Below, piece by piece: positions 9,437-18,777 of a DNA stretch of 56,390 nucleotides. The notes under the pieces are model-generated. The model saw nothing but the letters and a program-made list of their open reading frames with translations. It made no database searches and was not told the origin of the DNA. A program made the translations under genes and the position numbers. Each line of letters opens with the position of its first letter. Position 1 is the first letter of the stretch. The stretch lies in assembly GCA_026417115.1 (NCBI GenBank), contig JAOADW010000053.1, positions 1 to 56,390 of the forward strand, written 5' to 3'. The stretch is from Rhodocyclaceae bacterium (GTDB lineage: Bacteria > Pseudomonadota > Gammaproteobacteria > Burkholderiales > Rhodocyclaceae).

Positions 9437-10036
9437 TCAGGATACGACGCTATCATCGGTCTGCGCGAGCTCGCATGGCCCCGCGCGATCGGACGACGGG
9501 GTCAACTTCTCCGACGCGCCCAGCGCCGCGACCGCCCCATGCAAAATCTTGTCTCCCTGCGCGGGGAGAAAAGTCTTGAAACGTGCAAGCCGTTCATGGC
9601 GCTCGTCGACTTCCTGCGTCGTCAGCCGACTCTTGCTTTCGGCCGCCATCGCAGGTTCGCCATCGACGACCAAGAGGTCGATTTTCCTCACCGTCTTGCC
9701 TGCATCGTTGCACGAACCCGCATGCGGATAGATGCGATGCACCGGTATCCGCTGCTCGCCAAGCAGCCCCTCCTCGCCGGCCCCCCCTGCTTTGCACGGA
9801 TTGTCCCAGCCGGGCGCCTGGCCCCCGCGCCGTGGGTCGAGCTTTCGGATCTGCCGGTCGGTTTCCTTGCTCGATTCACGCAGCTGGCGGATCGTTTGAG
9901 GCGTTTCGTGCAGGCGACAATCCGTTTGCTTGCTTTGCCTAGCCCAAGCAAAGACCATCGCTGACAATTCATTCCGGGGAATGTTCTCACGGCTGCTGAG
10001 GGGCTCGTTTTTCTGCTTTTCTTGCGCCTTTTCCAT
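9437..10036 (-). pseudogene. Degenerate DUF3782-like protein with PD-(D/E)XK-type nuclease domain
   Basis: From the ATG at 10036 the minus strand encodes about 199 residues. A predicted coiled coil of repeated ETDRQI-like units (RLHETPQTIRQLRESSKETD) is followed by the strand-rich core with IPVHRIYPHA, then VRKIDLLVVDG and MAAESKSRLTTQEVDE. The Asp of KIDLL and the Glu/Lys of AESKS fit the D...ExK nuclease-fold signature common in these poorly characterised proteins. The segment GGQAPGWDNPCKAGG does not fit, whereas another frame there reads GARLGQSVQS as expected, so two compensating frameshifts are likely near 9770 and 9825. The C-terminus is also shifted (LTPSSDRAGPCELAQ). I infer a decayed gene. 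The family assignment is from recalled motif pattern and is moderate. Confidence 0.55.
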
Positions 10037-10220
10037 TCTCGAGAGTCCCGAAGGGATCCCCGCAAAAGGGGATGGCCAGGCGCTTGCACGCTGAATGCTC
10101 AGCCACGGGAACCGCCAGCCGTGCATACCTTCCCTCTTGCCGGAGAGCACGCAAGGCTCTCTTGATTTGATCTCGGGTCATCTTGGGCTTTTCGCGTTTT
10201 GTGCGTTAGGATGCTCGACC

Positions 10221-13200
10221 ATGCTGCAGGTCGTGACGAGCAATTGCGTCGAAGTCCTCGCCGAGGCGCTCGCGGATCGCCTCCGCCAGGAGCCGGCGCC
10301 GTTACTGGCGCGTGAAATCATCGTCGCGCCTTCCACGGCGCTTGCACGCTGGCTCGAGTTTCGCCTGGCCGATGCGCTCGGCATCGCGGCGCGCATCGAT
10401 TGGGCGTTTCCCGCAGAACTCGCCTGGCGATTGATGGCCAGCGTGCTGCCGGAAATCGGCAAGACCAATCCTTTTGACCCACGCCTTTTGCAATGGCGCT
10501 TACTGCGAATTTGCCAGGAGGTGCGGGCCCCGGCGCTCATGGCTTATCTCAAGGATGATGACGGCCGCAAGGGCTATGAGCTTGCCGTGCGTATCGCGAG
10601 CGCATTGCATCGCTATCTCGTCGAGCGGCCGGAATGGCCGATCGGATGGGCGCGCGGCGAGCACTTCGGCCTCGGCGAGCACGAAGCTTGGCAGGCGGAA
10701 ATCTGGCGACGGCTGGTCGCGGAATTGCCCGTCGATGGAATGCAGCACCCCGCGGAGCGCTTTTTTCTCGCGCTTGAAAAAAAGACGGACGCGGCGGCGA
10801 GCTTGCCGCGCCGCATCGCTTTCTTTTGCGTCGATGACTTACCCGAACTTTATTGGCGTTTTTTTCAGCGCCTCGCCGATCATTGCGCAATCACGAACTA
10901 TGTGCTCTCGCCCTCACGCGAGTACTGGGGCGAGCTCGTCGAACCCCGGCGCAAATTGTCGGTCACGTTGGCGAATGCGGGCGTCGAAGTGCTGTTCGAG
11001 ATTGGTCACCCTTTGCTGGCGTCGTTGGGTCGCGGTCGACGTTACCTTGCGGAGCGGCTTTCCGAGGCGCCTTGTCTCGACGAGCGTTACCAAGAGCCGG
11101 CCCACACCTTGCTTGGACGTTTGCAAGCGGATTTATTGGCGTTACAAACGAGTTCTGGGGTGGCCGATGATGGCACGGTAGAAATCCATGCGTGTCATGG
11201 GCCGCAGCGAGAAGCCGAGGTGCTGCGAGATCGCCTGCTCGCCTGGTTTATGCGCTGTCCGACGCTCACTCCTGCCGATTTATTGATCTTGACGCCCGAT
11301 ATCGACGCCTATGGGCCGGTCGTGGGCGCGGTGCTTGAAGATGGCGTGGAGGGGCAGGCGATTCCTTGCCGCCTTGCCGATCTTTCCGCGTTGGATATGC
11401 CTTTGCTGCGCGCGCTTCGCTGCCTGCTCGAGACGCTGGCGGGGGATTTCCAGGCCGAAGCGGTGATGGAGCTCTTGGAGGAGGCGCCGATTCGGCGCGC
11501 CTTTGCGATTCAGGCCGACGAGATCCCGCTCTTGCGCGTTTGGGTGGCAGAAGCGGGCGTGCGCTGGGGACTTGACGGCGCGCATCGAGAACGGCGTGAC
11601 TTGCCTGTAGAAGAGATGCACACCTGGCGTTTCGGCATGATGCGCTGTCTGCTGGCCATCGCGCTGTCCGATGACAGCCCTCCTTATCGGGGCGTGTCGC
11701 CCTTGGCGGGGGTGGAAGGACAACGGGCTGAGCTGCTAGGCCGCTTCCTCGATTATCTCGAGGCGCTGCGCGCGGCGGCTCTTGCTTGGCAGGATCCCGC
11801 GCCGCCCCACTTGCTTTGTGATCGCCTGCTGGAGACTTGCGAGCGTTTCCTCGCGCCAGACGAGGAGGAGGCCGATCAGATGTTGCGCTTGCGGCGTGTT
11901 TTGCGTGAGATCAGAGACGCCGCGTGCGCCGCAAGGGTTGAGACGCCCGTGCAAGTGGCGATGGTGCTGGCTGAATTGGGTGCGCGCCTTGCGGAGCGGC
12001 GCTCTGCGCATGCCTTCGTCTCGGGCTGCGCGACGATCGCTCAGCTCGCGCCAGGACGGCCACTCGCCAAGCGCATCGTTTGCCTTGTCGGCATGAACGA
12101 TGGCGCTTGGCCGCGTGCGCATCCGCCCGAAGAATTCGATCTCTTGGCGCAAGCGGGGAGCGGGCGTGATCGCCGCGCTGCCGAGCGCTACGCTTTTCTG
12201 GAAACGCTGCTCTCGGCTCGGGACGCCCTGATCGTGACATTCACGGGCGCCGATTCCCGCGGGCACGCCGAATTCCCTCCGGCTGCGCCCGTCGCGGAAC
12301 TGGTCGCTACGCTGGCCCATATGACCGGTCGAAGCGCAGAGGAGATCATCGTACGCCATCCGCTGCAGCCATTTGCGCAGCGATATTTTTCCGCCGAGGA
12401 TGCGCGTCTATTCAGCTACGCCCAGGAATGTTGTCCGCCGCCCGTGGGCGATGCGATCGTTCCCTTCGTGACGGCGTCTTTGCCCGCGGAAAGAAGCCAA
12501 GCGCTCGATTGGCGGGAGCTTGTCGAGGCGCTTTGCGCCCCGGCGCGTTTTTTCTTACGCAGACGTTTGGGGCTTACGCTTGAGCCAGGCGCCGAACAAT
12601 TGGCAGGGGAAGAGCCTTTCGTGCTTTCTTCGGGCCTTGCGGCGCATCAGGCCCGCGCCGAGATGCAACGCGCATTGGAGAAGGGGGTGCCGTTCGAGGC
12701 GTTGGGCGAGCGATTGCGCGCACAGGGGTACTTGCCCCATGGTTTCGCCGGCGAGCTCACGATGACGCGTCTTTCCGCCGACGTCGAACCCCTTTGGCGT
12801 AAAGTCAGCGCGCGGCTTGACCCGGCGAAGACGGAGGCCATGCCCTTCACGCTGATGCTCGATGAATTGAGGCTCGAGGGCGTGCTCGAAAGAACGAGCG
12901 CCAAAGGCCTGGCGCGCTGGCGCGCCGCACAGCGGCGCGCCCGTGATCTTTTGCGCGTATGGCTTGAGCATGTGCTCTGGCAAGTGATCGCCCCCGCGGG
13001 CGCCGAACGCACGAGCGTCCTTTTTACGCTCGATGGGGAAATTTCCTTGGCGCCCCTGCCGCAAGCCGAGGCGCGCGACATTCTTGCTCACGCTGCACGG
13101 CTTGCCCAGGAGGCATATACACGCCCTCTGCCTTTCCATCCCGAAACGGCTTGGGCTTATGTCAGCGGAAAAAAGAATTGGCGTCACGTCTTTTGGGGAA

Positions 13201-13349
13201 GTGGATGGGATACCGATCAGGGCGAGATCGAACGTGACCCTTATCTCGCCCTTGCCTGGCGTGATCGGGAAGAAGAGGCGCTGGGGGAAGAGTTTCAGGC
13301 GTTGGCGAGGCGGCTACTCGAGCCGCTCTGCAAGGTATTGATGCAATGA
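10221..13349 (+). CDS. recC: Exodeoxyribonuclease V subunit gamma (RecC)
   Basis: This 1042-residue protein is the RecC subunit of the RecBCD helicase-nuclease, which processes double-strand breaks and reads Chi sites. RecC is an inactive helicase-like protein that holds the split strands. The start MLQVVTSNCVEVLAEALADRL matches the family, as do the FPAELAWRLM, GRPLAKRIVCLVGMNDGAWPR and C-terminal WAYVSGKKNWRHVFWGSGWD regions. The reading frame is open upstream of 10221, but that part lacks homology and sits opposite the decayed gene. Its stop overlaps the recB start by 4 bases (ATGA, 13346-13349). Confidence 0.95.
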   Translation: MLQVVTSNCVEVLAEALADRLRQEPAPLLAREIIVAPSTALARWLEFRLADALGIAARIDWAFPAELAWRLMASVLPEIGKTNPFDPRLLQWRLLRICQEVRAPALMAYLKDDDGRKGYELAVRIASALHRYLVERPEWPIGWARGEHFGLGEHEAWQAEIWRRLVAELPVDGMQHPAERFFLALEKKTDAAASLPRRIAFFCVDDLPELYWRFFQRLADHCAITNYVLSPSREYWGELVEPRRKLSVTLANAGVEVLFEIGHPLLASLGRGRRYLAERLSEAPCLDERYQEPAHTLLGRLQADLLALQTSSGVADDGTVEIHACHGPQREAEVLRDRLLAWFMRCPTLTPADLLILTPDIDAYGPVVGAVLEDGVEGQAIPCRLADLSALDMPLLRALRCLLETLAGDFQAEAVMELLEEAPIRRAFAIQADEIPLLRVWVAEAGVRWGLDGAHRERRDLPVEEMHTWRFGMMRCLLAIALSDDSPPYRGVSPLAGVEGQRAELLGRFLDYLEALRAAALAWQDPAPPHLLCDRLLETCERFLAPDEEEADQMLRLRRVLREIRDAACAARVETPVQVAMVLAELGARLAERRSAHAFVSGCATIAQLAPGRPLAKRIVCLVGMNDGAWPRAHPPEEFDLLAQAGSGRDRRAAERYAFLETLLSARDALIVTFTGADSRGHAEFPPAAPVAELVATLAHMTGRSAEEIIVRHPLQPFAQRYFSAEDARLFSYAQECCPPPVGDAIVPFVTASLPAERSQALDWRELVEALCAPARFFLRRRLGLTLEPGAEQLAGEEPFVLSSGLAAHQARAEMQRALEKGVPFEALGERLRAQGYLPHGFAGELTMTRLSADVEPLWRKVSARLDPAKTEAMPFTLMLDELRLEGVLERTSAKGLARWRAAQRRARDLLRVWLEHVLWQVIAPAGAERTSVLFTLDGEISLAPLPQAEARDILAHAARLAQEAYTRPLPFHPETAWAYVSGKKNWRHVFWGSGWDTDQGEIERDPYLALAWRDREEEALGEEFQALARRLLEPLCKVLMQ

Positions 13350-16300
13350 GCGGCGTGGAAAACGCTTCCGAAGCGCGCAGGGCGCCTGCGCAGAGCGGTG
13401 AGAGCGAGGGGGGAAACGCGCAGCGCGTGCTTGTCGATGCGCGAGACATCGCGCTTTCCGGCCTGCAGCTCGTCGAGGCGAGCGCTGGCACCGGCAAAAC
13501 CTGGACGATCACGGCGCTCGTCTTGCGCTTTCTGTTAGAAGAAAAGGTTCCCATCGACAAGCTATTGATCGTGACGTTTACGCGCGCTGCCGTGGCCGAG
13601 CTTTCGATGCGCATCCGGACGCGCCTTGCCGAAGCGATCCAGGCCTTCGAGCAGGGGGGCAGCGAAGATCGTTTTCTCGCTGCCTTGCTAGCGCGCCATA
13701 GCGATCGCGAAGCGCTGCTCAGGCTGCGTTTGGCGCTTGCAAGCCTCGATGAGGCCTCGATCGTGACGATCCATGGCTTTTGTCAAAAGGCGCTGCGCGA
13801 AGCTGCTTTCGCAGCAGGCCGTCATTTCGAGCGCGAAATCGTCGCCGAGGGATCCTTCGAATTGCACGCCGCAGCCTGTGACTTTTGGCGACGAGAGATG
13901 GCGGCCGCCAGCGCCCTTTGGTCTGCCTGGCTGCTCGATCGTTTTCCGCAAGGACCTGCCGATCTCCTTGCCCTGGTGCGCCGCATGACCATCCCCAGCG
14001 GAAACACAAAAATCGCCTTGCCGAGCGATTGCGACGCAAGCGCTCAGCAAAAGCTTTATTCCGCGGCCTTTGAGCGCGCCCAGCGATATTGGCGGCAAGC
14101 GCGCCAGGAGATCGTTGCCACCTTGGCAGCCGCAGCCGGCGATTTGGACCGCCGGCGCTTCGATCAGGCTTCTGTGCTCAAGGCGGCGGCGCTTTATGAT
14201 GCCTGGTTGGTCGGCCAGCCTTGGGCGCCGCGTTGGAAAGAGGAAGAATGGAAAAAAGCGGCCTTGCTTTCCGCTACGGAGATCGCGAAAGCAGCGAAAA
14301 AAACCGGTGACAGACCTCTTCATCCCTTCCATGAAGCGGTAGACGCATTGCTGCCTCTGGCGAAAGCCCTCGCTGCATGCTTCGAGCAGAGAACGCGCGT
14401 GTGGGTCAGCGATTTTTTGCGCACGGCTAAAGAGCAAATCCGCAAGCGCCGCGCCCAGACAGGCGTCCAAAGTTATGATGATTTGATCGAGGATCTCGCG
14501 CTCGCGCTCTCTGGGCGTGGCGGAGATCGCCTCGCTGCGGAATTGCGCGCGCGCTATTGGGCGGCGCTCGTAGACGAATTCCAGGACACGGATCTGACGC
14601 AATGGGCGATTCTCAGCCGCCTTTTTGGGGATCAGGAGCGGCCGTTGATCCTCGTCGGCGACCCGAAGCAGGCGATCTATGGCTTTCGCGGCGCCGACGT
14701 CTTCGCGTATCTCACGGCGCGGTGCAAAGCGACGATGCATGGCCTCATCGTCAACCGGCGTACCGACCAGTCGCTGCTGACAGGCATCAATGCGCTGTTT
14801 TCCGCCCCGCGCGCATTCTTGCTCGATGGGGTGTCTTTCGAGCCTGCTAAGGCCGCCGAAGAAAACGAGCGCCCAGTTTTCCGCATCGACGGCAGATCTC
14901 CCCCTCGGCCGCTCGAGCTCTGGCATTTGCCTCCACCTGCAGAAGGGGGAAAAAACCTATGGAACAAGGAGGAAGCCGCGAAGCGCCTTGCCGCAGCGGT
15001 GGCGGAAGACATCGTGCGGCTGCTGAGCCTGGCGAGCAAGGGACGCGCACGCATCGGCGACAGGGCGCTGCGCGCAAGCGACATCGCCGTTCTCGTGCGC
15101 AAGCGGCGTCAGGCCATCTGGATCAGTCAAGCATTGGCGGCACGCGGCATTTCGAGTGCGAGCTTGGGGGGCGGCAGCGTCTGGGATACGAGTGAAGCGC
15201 GCGAGCTCGAATGCCTGCTTGCCGCTTTGGCCGATCCGACCCAGGAAGGCCGCATGCGCGCTGCGCTGGCGACGAGGCTCTATGGCTGGAGCGCAGAAGC
15301 CATCGCACGCTTGGACAGCGATGGCGCCCTGTATGCGAAATGTATAGATGCGTTTACGCTCGACCGGCAGCGGTTGGAAAGCGAGGGATTTCTTGCATTC
15401 TGGAGACGATTCGCTCGCCGCGAGGAGGTCTATCGCCGCCTGCTCGCCCAGCCTCAAGGCGCACGGCGTCTGACCAATTTTCGTCAGCTCGCCGAACTCA
15501 TCAGCGCGGAAGAAAGGCGCCGGCCGCTCGACATCGAGGGAATGATCCGCTTGCTGAAGAGCAAGCGTGAGGTAGAGGATGAGGAGAGCCTCTTGCGTTT
15601 GGATAGCGACGCCCATCTCGTGCGCATCGTCACCATTCACGCCGCCAAGGGCCTGCAATATCCGATCGTCTATTGTCCTTTTCTCTGGGATGCGCCCAAG
15701 CCCGAGAGCGCGGCATGGCCTGCGCTCGTGCATGAGGATGGCGATACCTGGCTGGATTTCGGCTCCACGGACTTTGCCTCCCGCGCAGCCCGTGCGGAAC
15801 TCGAGGCGGCCGCCGAGGAGGTGAGACTTGCCTATGTGGCGATGACGCGCGCTCAGCATCGGCTCGTGCTCGCGTGGGCGCGCGCGAATTACGCCGAGCG
15901 CTCGCCGCTTGCGTGGTTGCTCTTTGGCGCGCGCCATCGGCCGCGGGAGACAGGCGTCGAGGAGGCGCGCGCCGCATTCTTCGCCGCCTGGAAAGAAGGT
16001 TATGACGATCGCGCGGCGCTGGCGGAATTTTGTGGGCAGCACGGCCCATCGATCGCCTGCATGGCCCCCCCATCGCCGAGCGACGCGCCTGCTCCTTGCG
16101 GCGACGGGGCCGCAGGCACGCTCGCCGCGCGGTCATTTTCGGCCTTCATTCGCCGGCCATGGCGTGTGCATAGCTTTTCTGCGCTGGCGGCAGGCTTGAG
16201 CGAGCGTTTCGAAGCGGATTACGACGCCGCGCAGGCCCCCGAAGATTCGCTCTCCCTCCGAGAGGACACGATCCATGCTTTCCCCCGGGGGGCGCGCGCC

Positions 16301-16879
16301 GGCGCTTTTCTGCATGCGTTTTTGGAGCGTTGCGATTTCGCCGATCTTAATGCCGTCGCCAGTCTCGCAGAAAGCATGCTGGATGAGTTCGGCTTCGATC
16401 GGCGCTGGATACAGGCGCTTTCGGAGCTGGCGCATGCGGTCGCTGGCGCGGCGCTCGACGAGCATGGCTTGCGTTTGGCCGACGTGGCAAGGGAGGCGCG
16501 CCTCACCGAGGTGGAATTTACTTTCCCGCTTTCTTCCGCCGCACAGTCAGGTTACATGAAGGGATTCATCGACCTCGTCTTTACGCATCGGGGGCGCTGG
16601 TACCTGCTCGATTACAAGTCGAACTGGCTTGGGGCAGGCGCTGAGGATTACACGCCCGCGCGCCTGCAAGCGGCGATGTCCGCGCACCGTTATGAACTGC
16701 AAGCGCGCATCTATTGCGCCGCCCTATATCGCATGCTCGCCTTGCGCGATCCGGCGTTCGATTGGGAGCGAAGCTTTGGCGGGATTTTCTATGTCTTCCT
16801 GCGCGGGCTGCAAAAGGGCAGCACGCGCGGCATCGTGCTGCTGCGCCCCAGCGTGGCGGAGATCGCGGAGTATTTGTGA
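13346..16879 (+). CDS. recB: Exodeoxyribonuclease V subunit beta (RecB)
   Basis: The 1177-residue RecB supplies the 3'-5' SF1A helicase and the only nuclease of RecBCD. Walker A is EASAGTGKTWT near residues 46-56, and motif Ia is LIVTFTRAAVAEL. DEFQDTD is the helicase motif II, and VGDPKQAIYGFRGAD is motif III. The C-terminal nuclease domain retains GFIDLVF near residue 1071 and LLDYKSNWLG near 1088, which contain the Asp and Lys catalytic residues. It overlaps recC by 4 bases and recD by 1 base, so the three subunits should be made in step. Unlike the Escherichia coli locus, no ptrA gene lies between recC and recB. Confidence 0.97.
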   Translation: MSGVENASEARRAPAQSGESEGGNAQRVLVDARDIALSGLQLVEASAGTGKTWTITALVLRFLLEEKVPIDKLLIVTFTRAAVAELSMRIRTRLAEAIQAFEQGGSEDRFLAALLARHSDREALLRLRLALASLDEASIVTIHGFCQKALREAAFAAGRHFEREIVAEGSFELHAAACDFWRREMAAASALWSAWLLDRFPQGPADLLALVRRMTIPSGNTKIALPSDCDASAQQKLYSAAFERAQRYWRQARQEIVATLAAAAGDLDRRRFDQASVLKAAALYDAWLVGQPWAPRWKEEEWKKAALLSATEIAKAAKKTGDRPLHPFHEAVDALLPLAKALAACFEQRTRVWVSDFLRTAKEQIRKRRAQTGVQSYDDLIEDLALALSGRGGDRLAAELRARYWAALVDEFQDTDLTQWAILSRLFGDQERPLILVGDPKQAIYGFRGADVFAYLTARCKATMHGLIVNRRTDQSLLTGINALFSAPRAFLLDGVSFEPAKAAEENERPVFRIDGRSPPRPLELWHLPPPAEGGKNLWNKEEAAKRLAAAVAEDIVRLLSLASKGRARIGDRALRASDIAVLVRKRRQAIWISQALAARGISSASLGGGSVWDTSEARELECLLAALADPTQEGRMRAALATRLYGWSAEAIARLDSDGALYAKCIDAFTLDRQRLESEGFLAFWRRFARREEVYRRLLAQPQGARRLTNFRQLAELISAEERRRPLDIEGMIRLLKSKREVEDEESLLRLDSDAHLVRIVTIHAAKGLQYPIVYCPFLWDAPKPESAAWPALVHEDGDTWLDFGSTDFASRAARAELEAAAEEVRLAYVAMTRAQHRLVLAWARANYAERSPLAWLLFGARHRPRETGVEEARAAFFAAWKEGYDDRAALAEFCGQHGPSIACMAPPSPSDAPAPCGDGAAGTLAARSFSAFIRRPWRVHSFSALAAGLSERFEADYDAAQAPEDSLSLREDTIHAFPRGARAGAFLHAFLERCDFADLNAVASLAESMLDEFGFDRRWIQALSELAHAVAGAALDEHGLRLADVAREARLTEVEFTFPLSSAAQSGYMKGFIDLVFTHRGRWYLLDYKSNWLGAGAEDYTPARLQAAMSAHRYELQARIYCAALYRMLALRDPAFDWERSFGGIFYVFLRGLQKGSTRGIVLLRPSVAEIAEYL

Positions 16880-18498
16880 TGAGCGAACCTCAGCCGAGCA
16901 TCGTGGGTCATTTCGCGCGCGCCCTCGGAGGCGGCGAGCGGGACGCTGAACTGGCGGCGGCGCTTGCCTGTGCAGCGGTGCAGATGGGGCACGTCTGCGC
17001 CGACCTCGGCGAGGGGATAGGATGGGCGCCATGGCGCGAGGAATGGACCGATGCGGCGCGAAAGCGCTTCCTCGAGCGGTTGCCGCGGCTTTCCATCGTC
17101 GGCGGCGCACAAGACGCCACGCCGCTCGTCTGGGATGGCGCACGGCTTTATCTGCGCCGTTATTTCGACTACGAGCGCACGATCGCCACTGAACTTTGCG
17201 CGCGCAGCGCACTCGTCTCTGCGCTTGGCGCGGAAAGCAGCGCCGAACTTGCTGCGGCATTCCAGGATGCTGGGCAAAGACGCGCAGCGGAAATCGCGCT
17301 GACGCGTCATTGCGCGATGATCTCCGGCGGCCCTGGAACGGGCAAGACCTACACTTTGGCGCGCATCATTCAAGCCTTGCGTCGGCAAACGCCACACCTG
17401 CGCATCGCGCTGGCGGCGCCGACAGGCAAGGCGGCTACACGCATGGCAGAGGCGCTTCGTGCGGCCGGCGCCGAGCTTCTCCCCCAGAACGCGCAAACGC
17501 TGCATCGGCTGCTCGGCGCTGACAGAGATGGCCGCCGTTTCCGCTATGGGCGCGAGCAGCCGCTCCCCGTCGACTTCTTGGCCGTCGATGAAGCCTCGAT
17601 GATCGACGTGGCGATGATGGCGCGTTTGCTCCTAGCCTTGCCCCGAAAGGCGCGCCTCTTGCTGCTTGGCGATCGTGATCAACTCGCTGCCGTCGAGGCC
17701 GGCGCCGTCTTTGCCGAGCTTTGCGAGCATCCGCGCTTGGCGGAAAATGTCGCCATCCTAGCGACGCAATTCCGCTTTGGCCCGGATTCTGGCATCGCAC
17801 GCCTTGCGCAGGCTTTGCGGATGGGCGATCTCACGCGCGCCTCTATGCTCTTCGAATCGGGCGCCGAGGATCTCGTTTGGCATCAGCGTCGCGATTGGTC
17901 AGCCGTCATCGGCGCGGCGCGCGCGGGGTTCGCCGCGTATCGCGCGGCAGTCGCCGCCGGCCAAAGGCCCGAGGAGCTCTTTTTTCAGCTTTCGGCGTTT
18001 CGTGTGCTCTGCGCCCACCGCGAGGACGCGCAAGCTGTCAATCGCGCCTTGTCGGAAGGCGAGCACGGAAAGCCGGAACACGGCACGCCGTTGATCGTGA
18101 CGAAAAACGATGCGTGGCTTAGGGTGTTCAATGGCGACATCGGCATCGTCTGGGAACGCGATGGCGTGCGCGAGGCTTTATTTGCGGGCGAACAAGGCCT
18201 GCGCAGCCTGCCGCTTTCCCGGCTGCCTGCCTGGGAACCTGCCTGGGCCATGACCGTGCATCGGGCGCAGGGCTCCGAGTTCGAGCATGTCATGCTGATT
18301 TTGCCGCAGGAAGCGTCGGCAGTGGCGACGAAGGAATTGCTCTATACGGCGCTTACGCGCGCAAAGCGACGCTTTACGCTCTGGGCGTCGCCCTCGACGC
18401 TGATGGCGACGATGCAGCGCAGGACCCTGCGCATGTCGGGACTTACCGCCCGACTCGCCGAGCAATGGTCGGCCGCTATTTCTCGCAAGCCGGAATAA
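16879..18498 (+). CDS. recD: Exodeoxyribonuclease V subunit alpha (RecD)
   Basis: This 539-residue protein is the 5'-3' helicase subunit of RecBCD, somewhat shorter than the roughly 600 residues of E. coli RecD. Walker A GGPGTGKTYT lies near residue 150, followed by AAPTGKAATRM (motif Ia), DEASMIDVAMM (motif II), LLGDRDQLAAVEAG (motif III) and the C-terminal TVHRAQGSEFEHV and YTALTRAKRR motifs. The ATG at 16879 shares its A with the recB TGA (TGATG), so coupling to recB is clear. It ends 14 bases before the stop of the opposing small gene, with no terminator visible between them. Confidence 0.96.
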   Translation: MSEPQPSIVGHFARALGGGERDAELAAALACAAVQMGHVCADLGEGIGWAPWREEWTDAARKRFLERLPRLSIVGGAQDATPLVWDGARLYLRRYFDYERTIATELCARSALVSALGAESSAELAAAFQDAGQRRAAEIALTRHCAMISGGPGTGKTYTLARIIQALRRQTPHLRIALAAPTGKAATRMAEALRAAGAELLPQNAQTLHRLLGADRDGRRFRYGREQPLPVDFLAVDEASMIDVAMMARLLLALPRKARLLLLGDRDQLAAVEAGAVFAELCEHPRLAENVAILATQFRFGPDSGIARLAQALRMGDLTRASMLFESGAEDLVWHQRRDWSAVIGAARAGFAAYRAAVAAGQRPEELFFQLSAFRVLCAHREDAQAVNRALSEGEHGKPEHGTPLIVTKNDAWLRVFNGDIGIVWERDGVREALFAGEQGLRSLPLSRLPAWEPAWAMTVHRAQGSEFEHVMLILPQEASAVATKELLYTALTRAKRRFTLWASPSTLMATMQRRTLRMSGLTARLAEQWSAAISRKPE

Positions 18499-18512
18499 AA
18501 CGCTTGTCTGCC

Positions 18513-18767
18513 TCAGCCGCTGCGATTTTGCTGCTGGATCTTGTTCAGCATCCGCGCACGGCCCGAGGCTTCGGCTCGGTTCTGTTCCGAGACCATCCGG
18601 CCATAGGCGTCGCGTTCTTCGCGGGAACGCTTGACGGCGAGGATGCTTTTGATGCAGCGCCAGCGCGATCCGGTCTTGGTGACGATCAGCTTCATCTCTT
18701 CGACCGGATGATGGGTGCGGCAGTGATAGCAATATCGCGTTGCGGGTTGCTTCTTTTCGGTGCTCAT
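18513..18767 (-). CDS. Small zinc-ribbon-like protein of unknown function
   Basis: An 84-residue basic protein. It has Cys13 and Cys16 (YCYHCRTHH) followed by His19/His20 and a later Cys38 (RWRC), which could bind one zinc ion. The second half is a charged helix (RSREERDAYGRMVSEQNRAEA). I do not recognise a named family. It lies 10 bases downstream of parC on the same strand and may be co-transcribed with parE-parC. It is convergent with recD. The codon use resembles the neighbours, and the compact Cys/His pattern supports a real gene. Confidence 0.7.
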   Translation of the reverse strand: MSTEKKQPATRYCYHCRTHHPVEEMKLIVTKTGSRWRCIKSILAVKRSREERDAYGRMVSEQNRAEASGRARMLNKIQQQNRSG

Positions 18768-18777
18768 GGCAGGCGAA

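Noticed and set aside
9218-9964. A 248-codon open frame on the plus strand between tRNA-His and recC
   Set aside because: It is antisense to the decayed DUF3782-like gene, shows no domain or transmembrane pattern, and its sequence is what a GC-rich antisense strand gives.
10095-10220. N-terminal extension of recC
   Set aside because: RecC homology begins at the ATG at 10221, and the upstream residues look like non-coding DNA read in frame.
13688-14926. A 412-codon open frame on the minus strand opposite recB
   Set aside because: It is antisense to the RecB helicase domain and has no domain signature.
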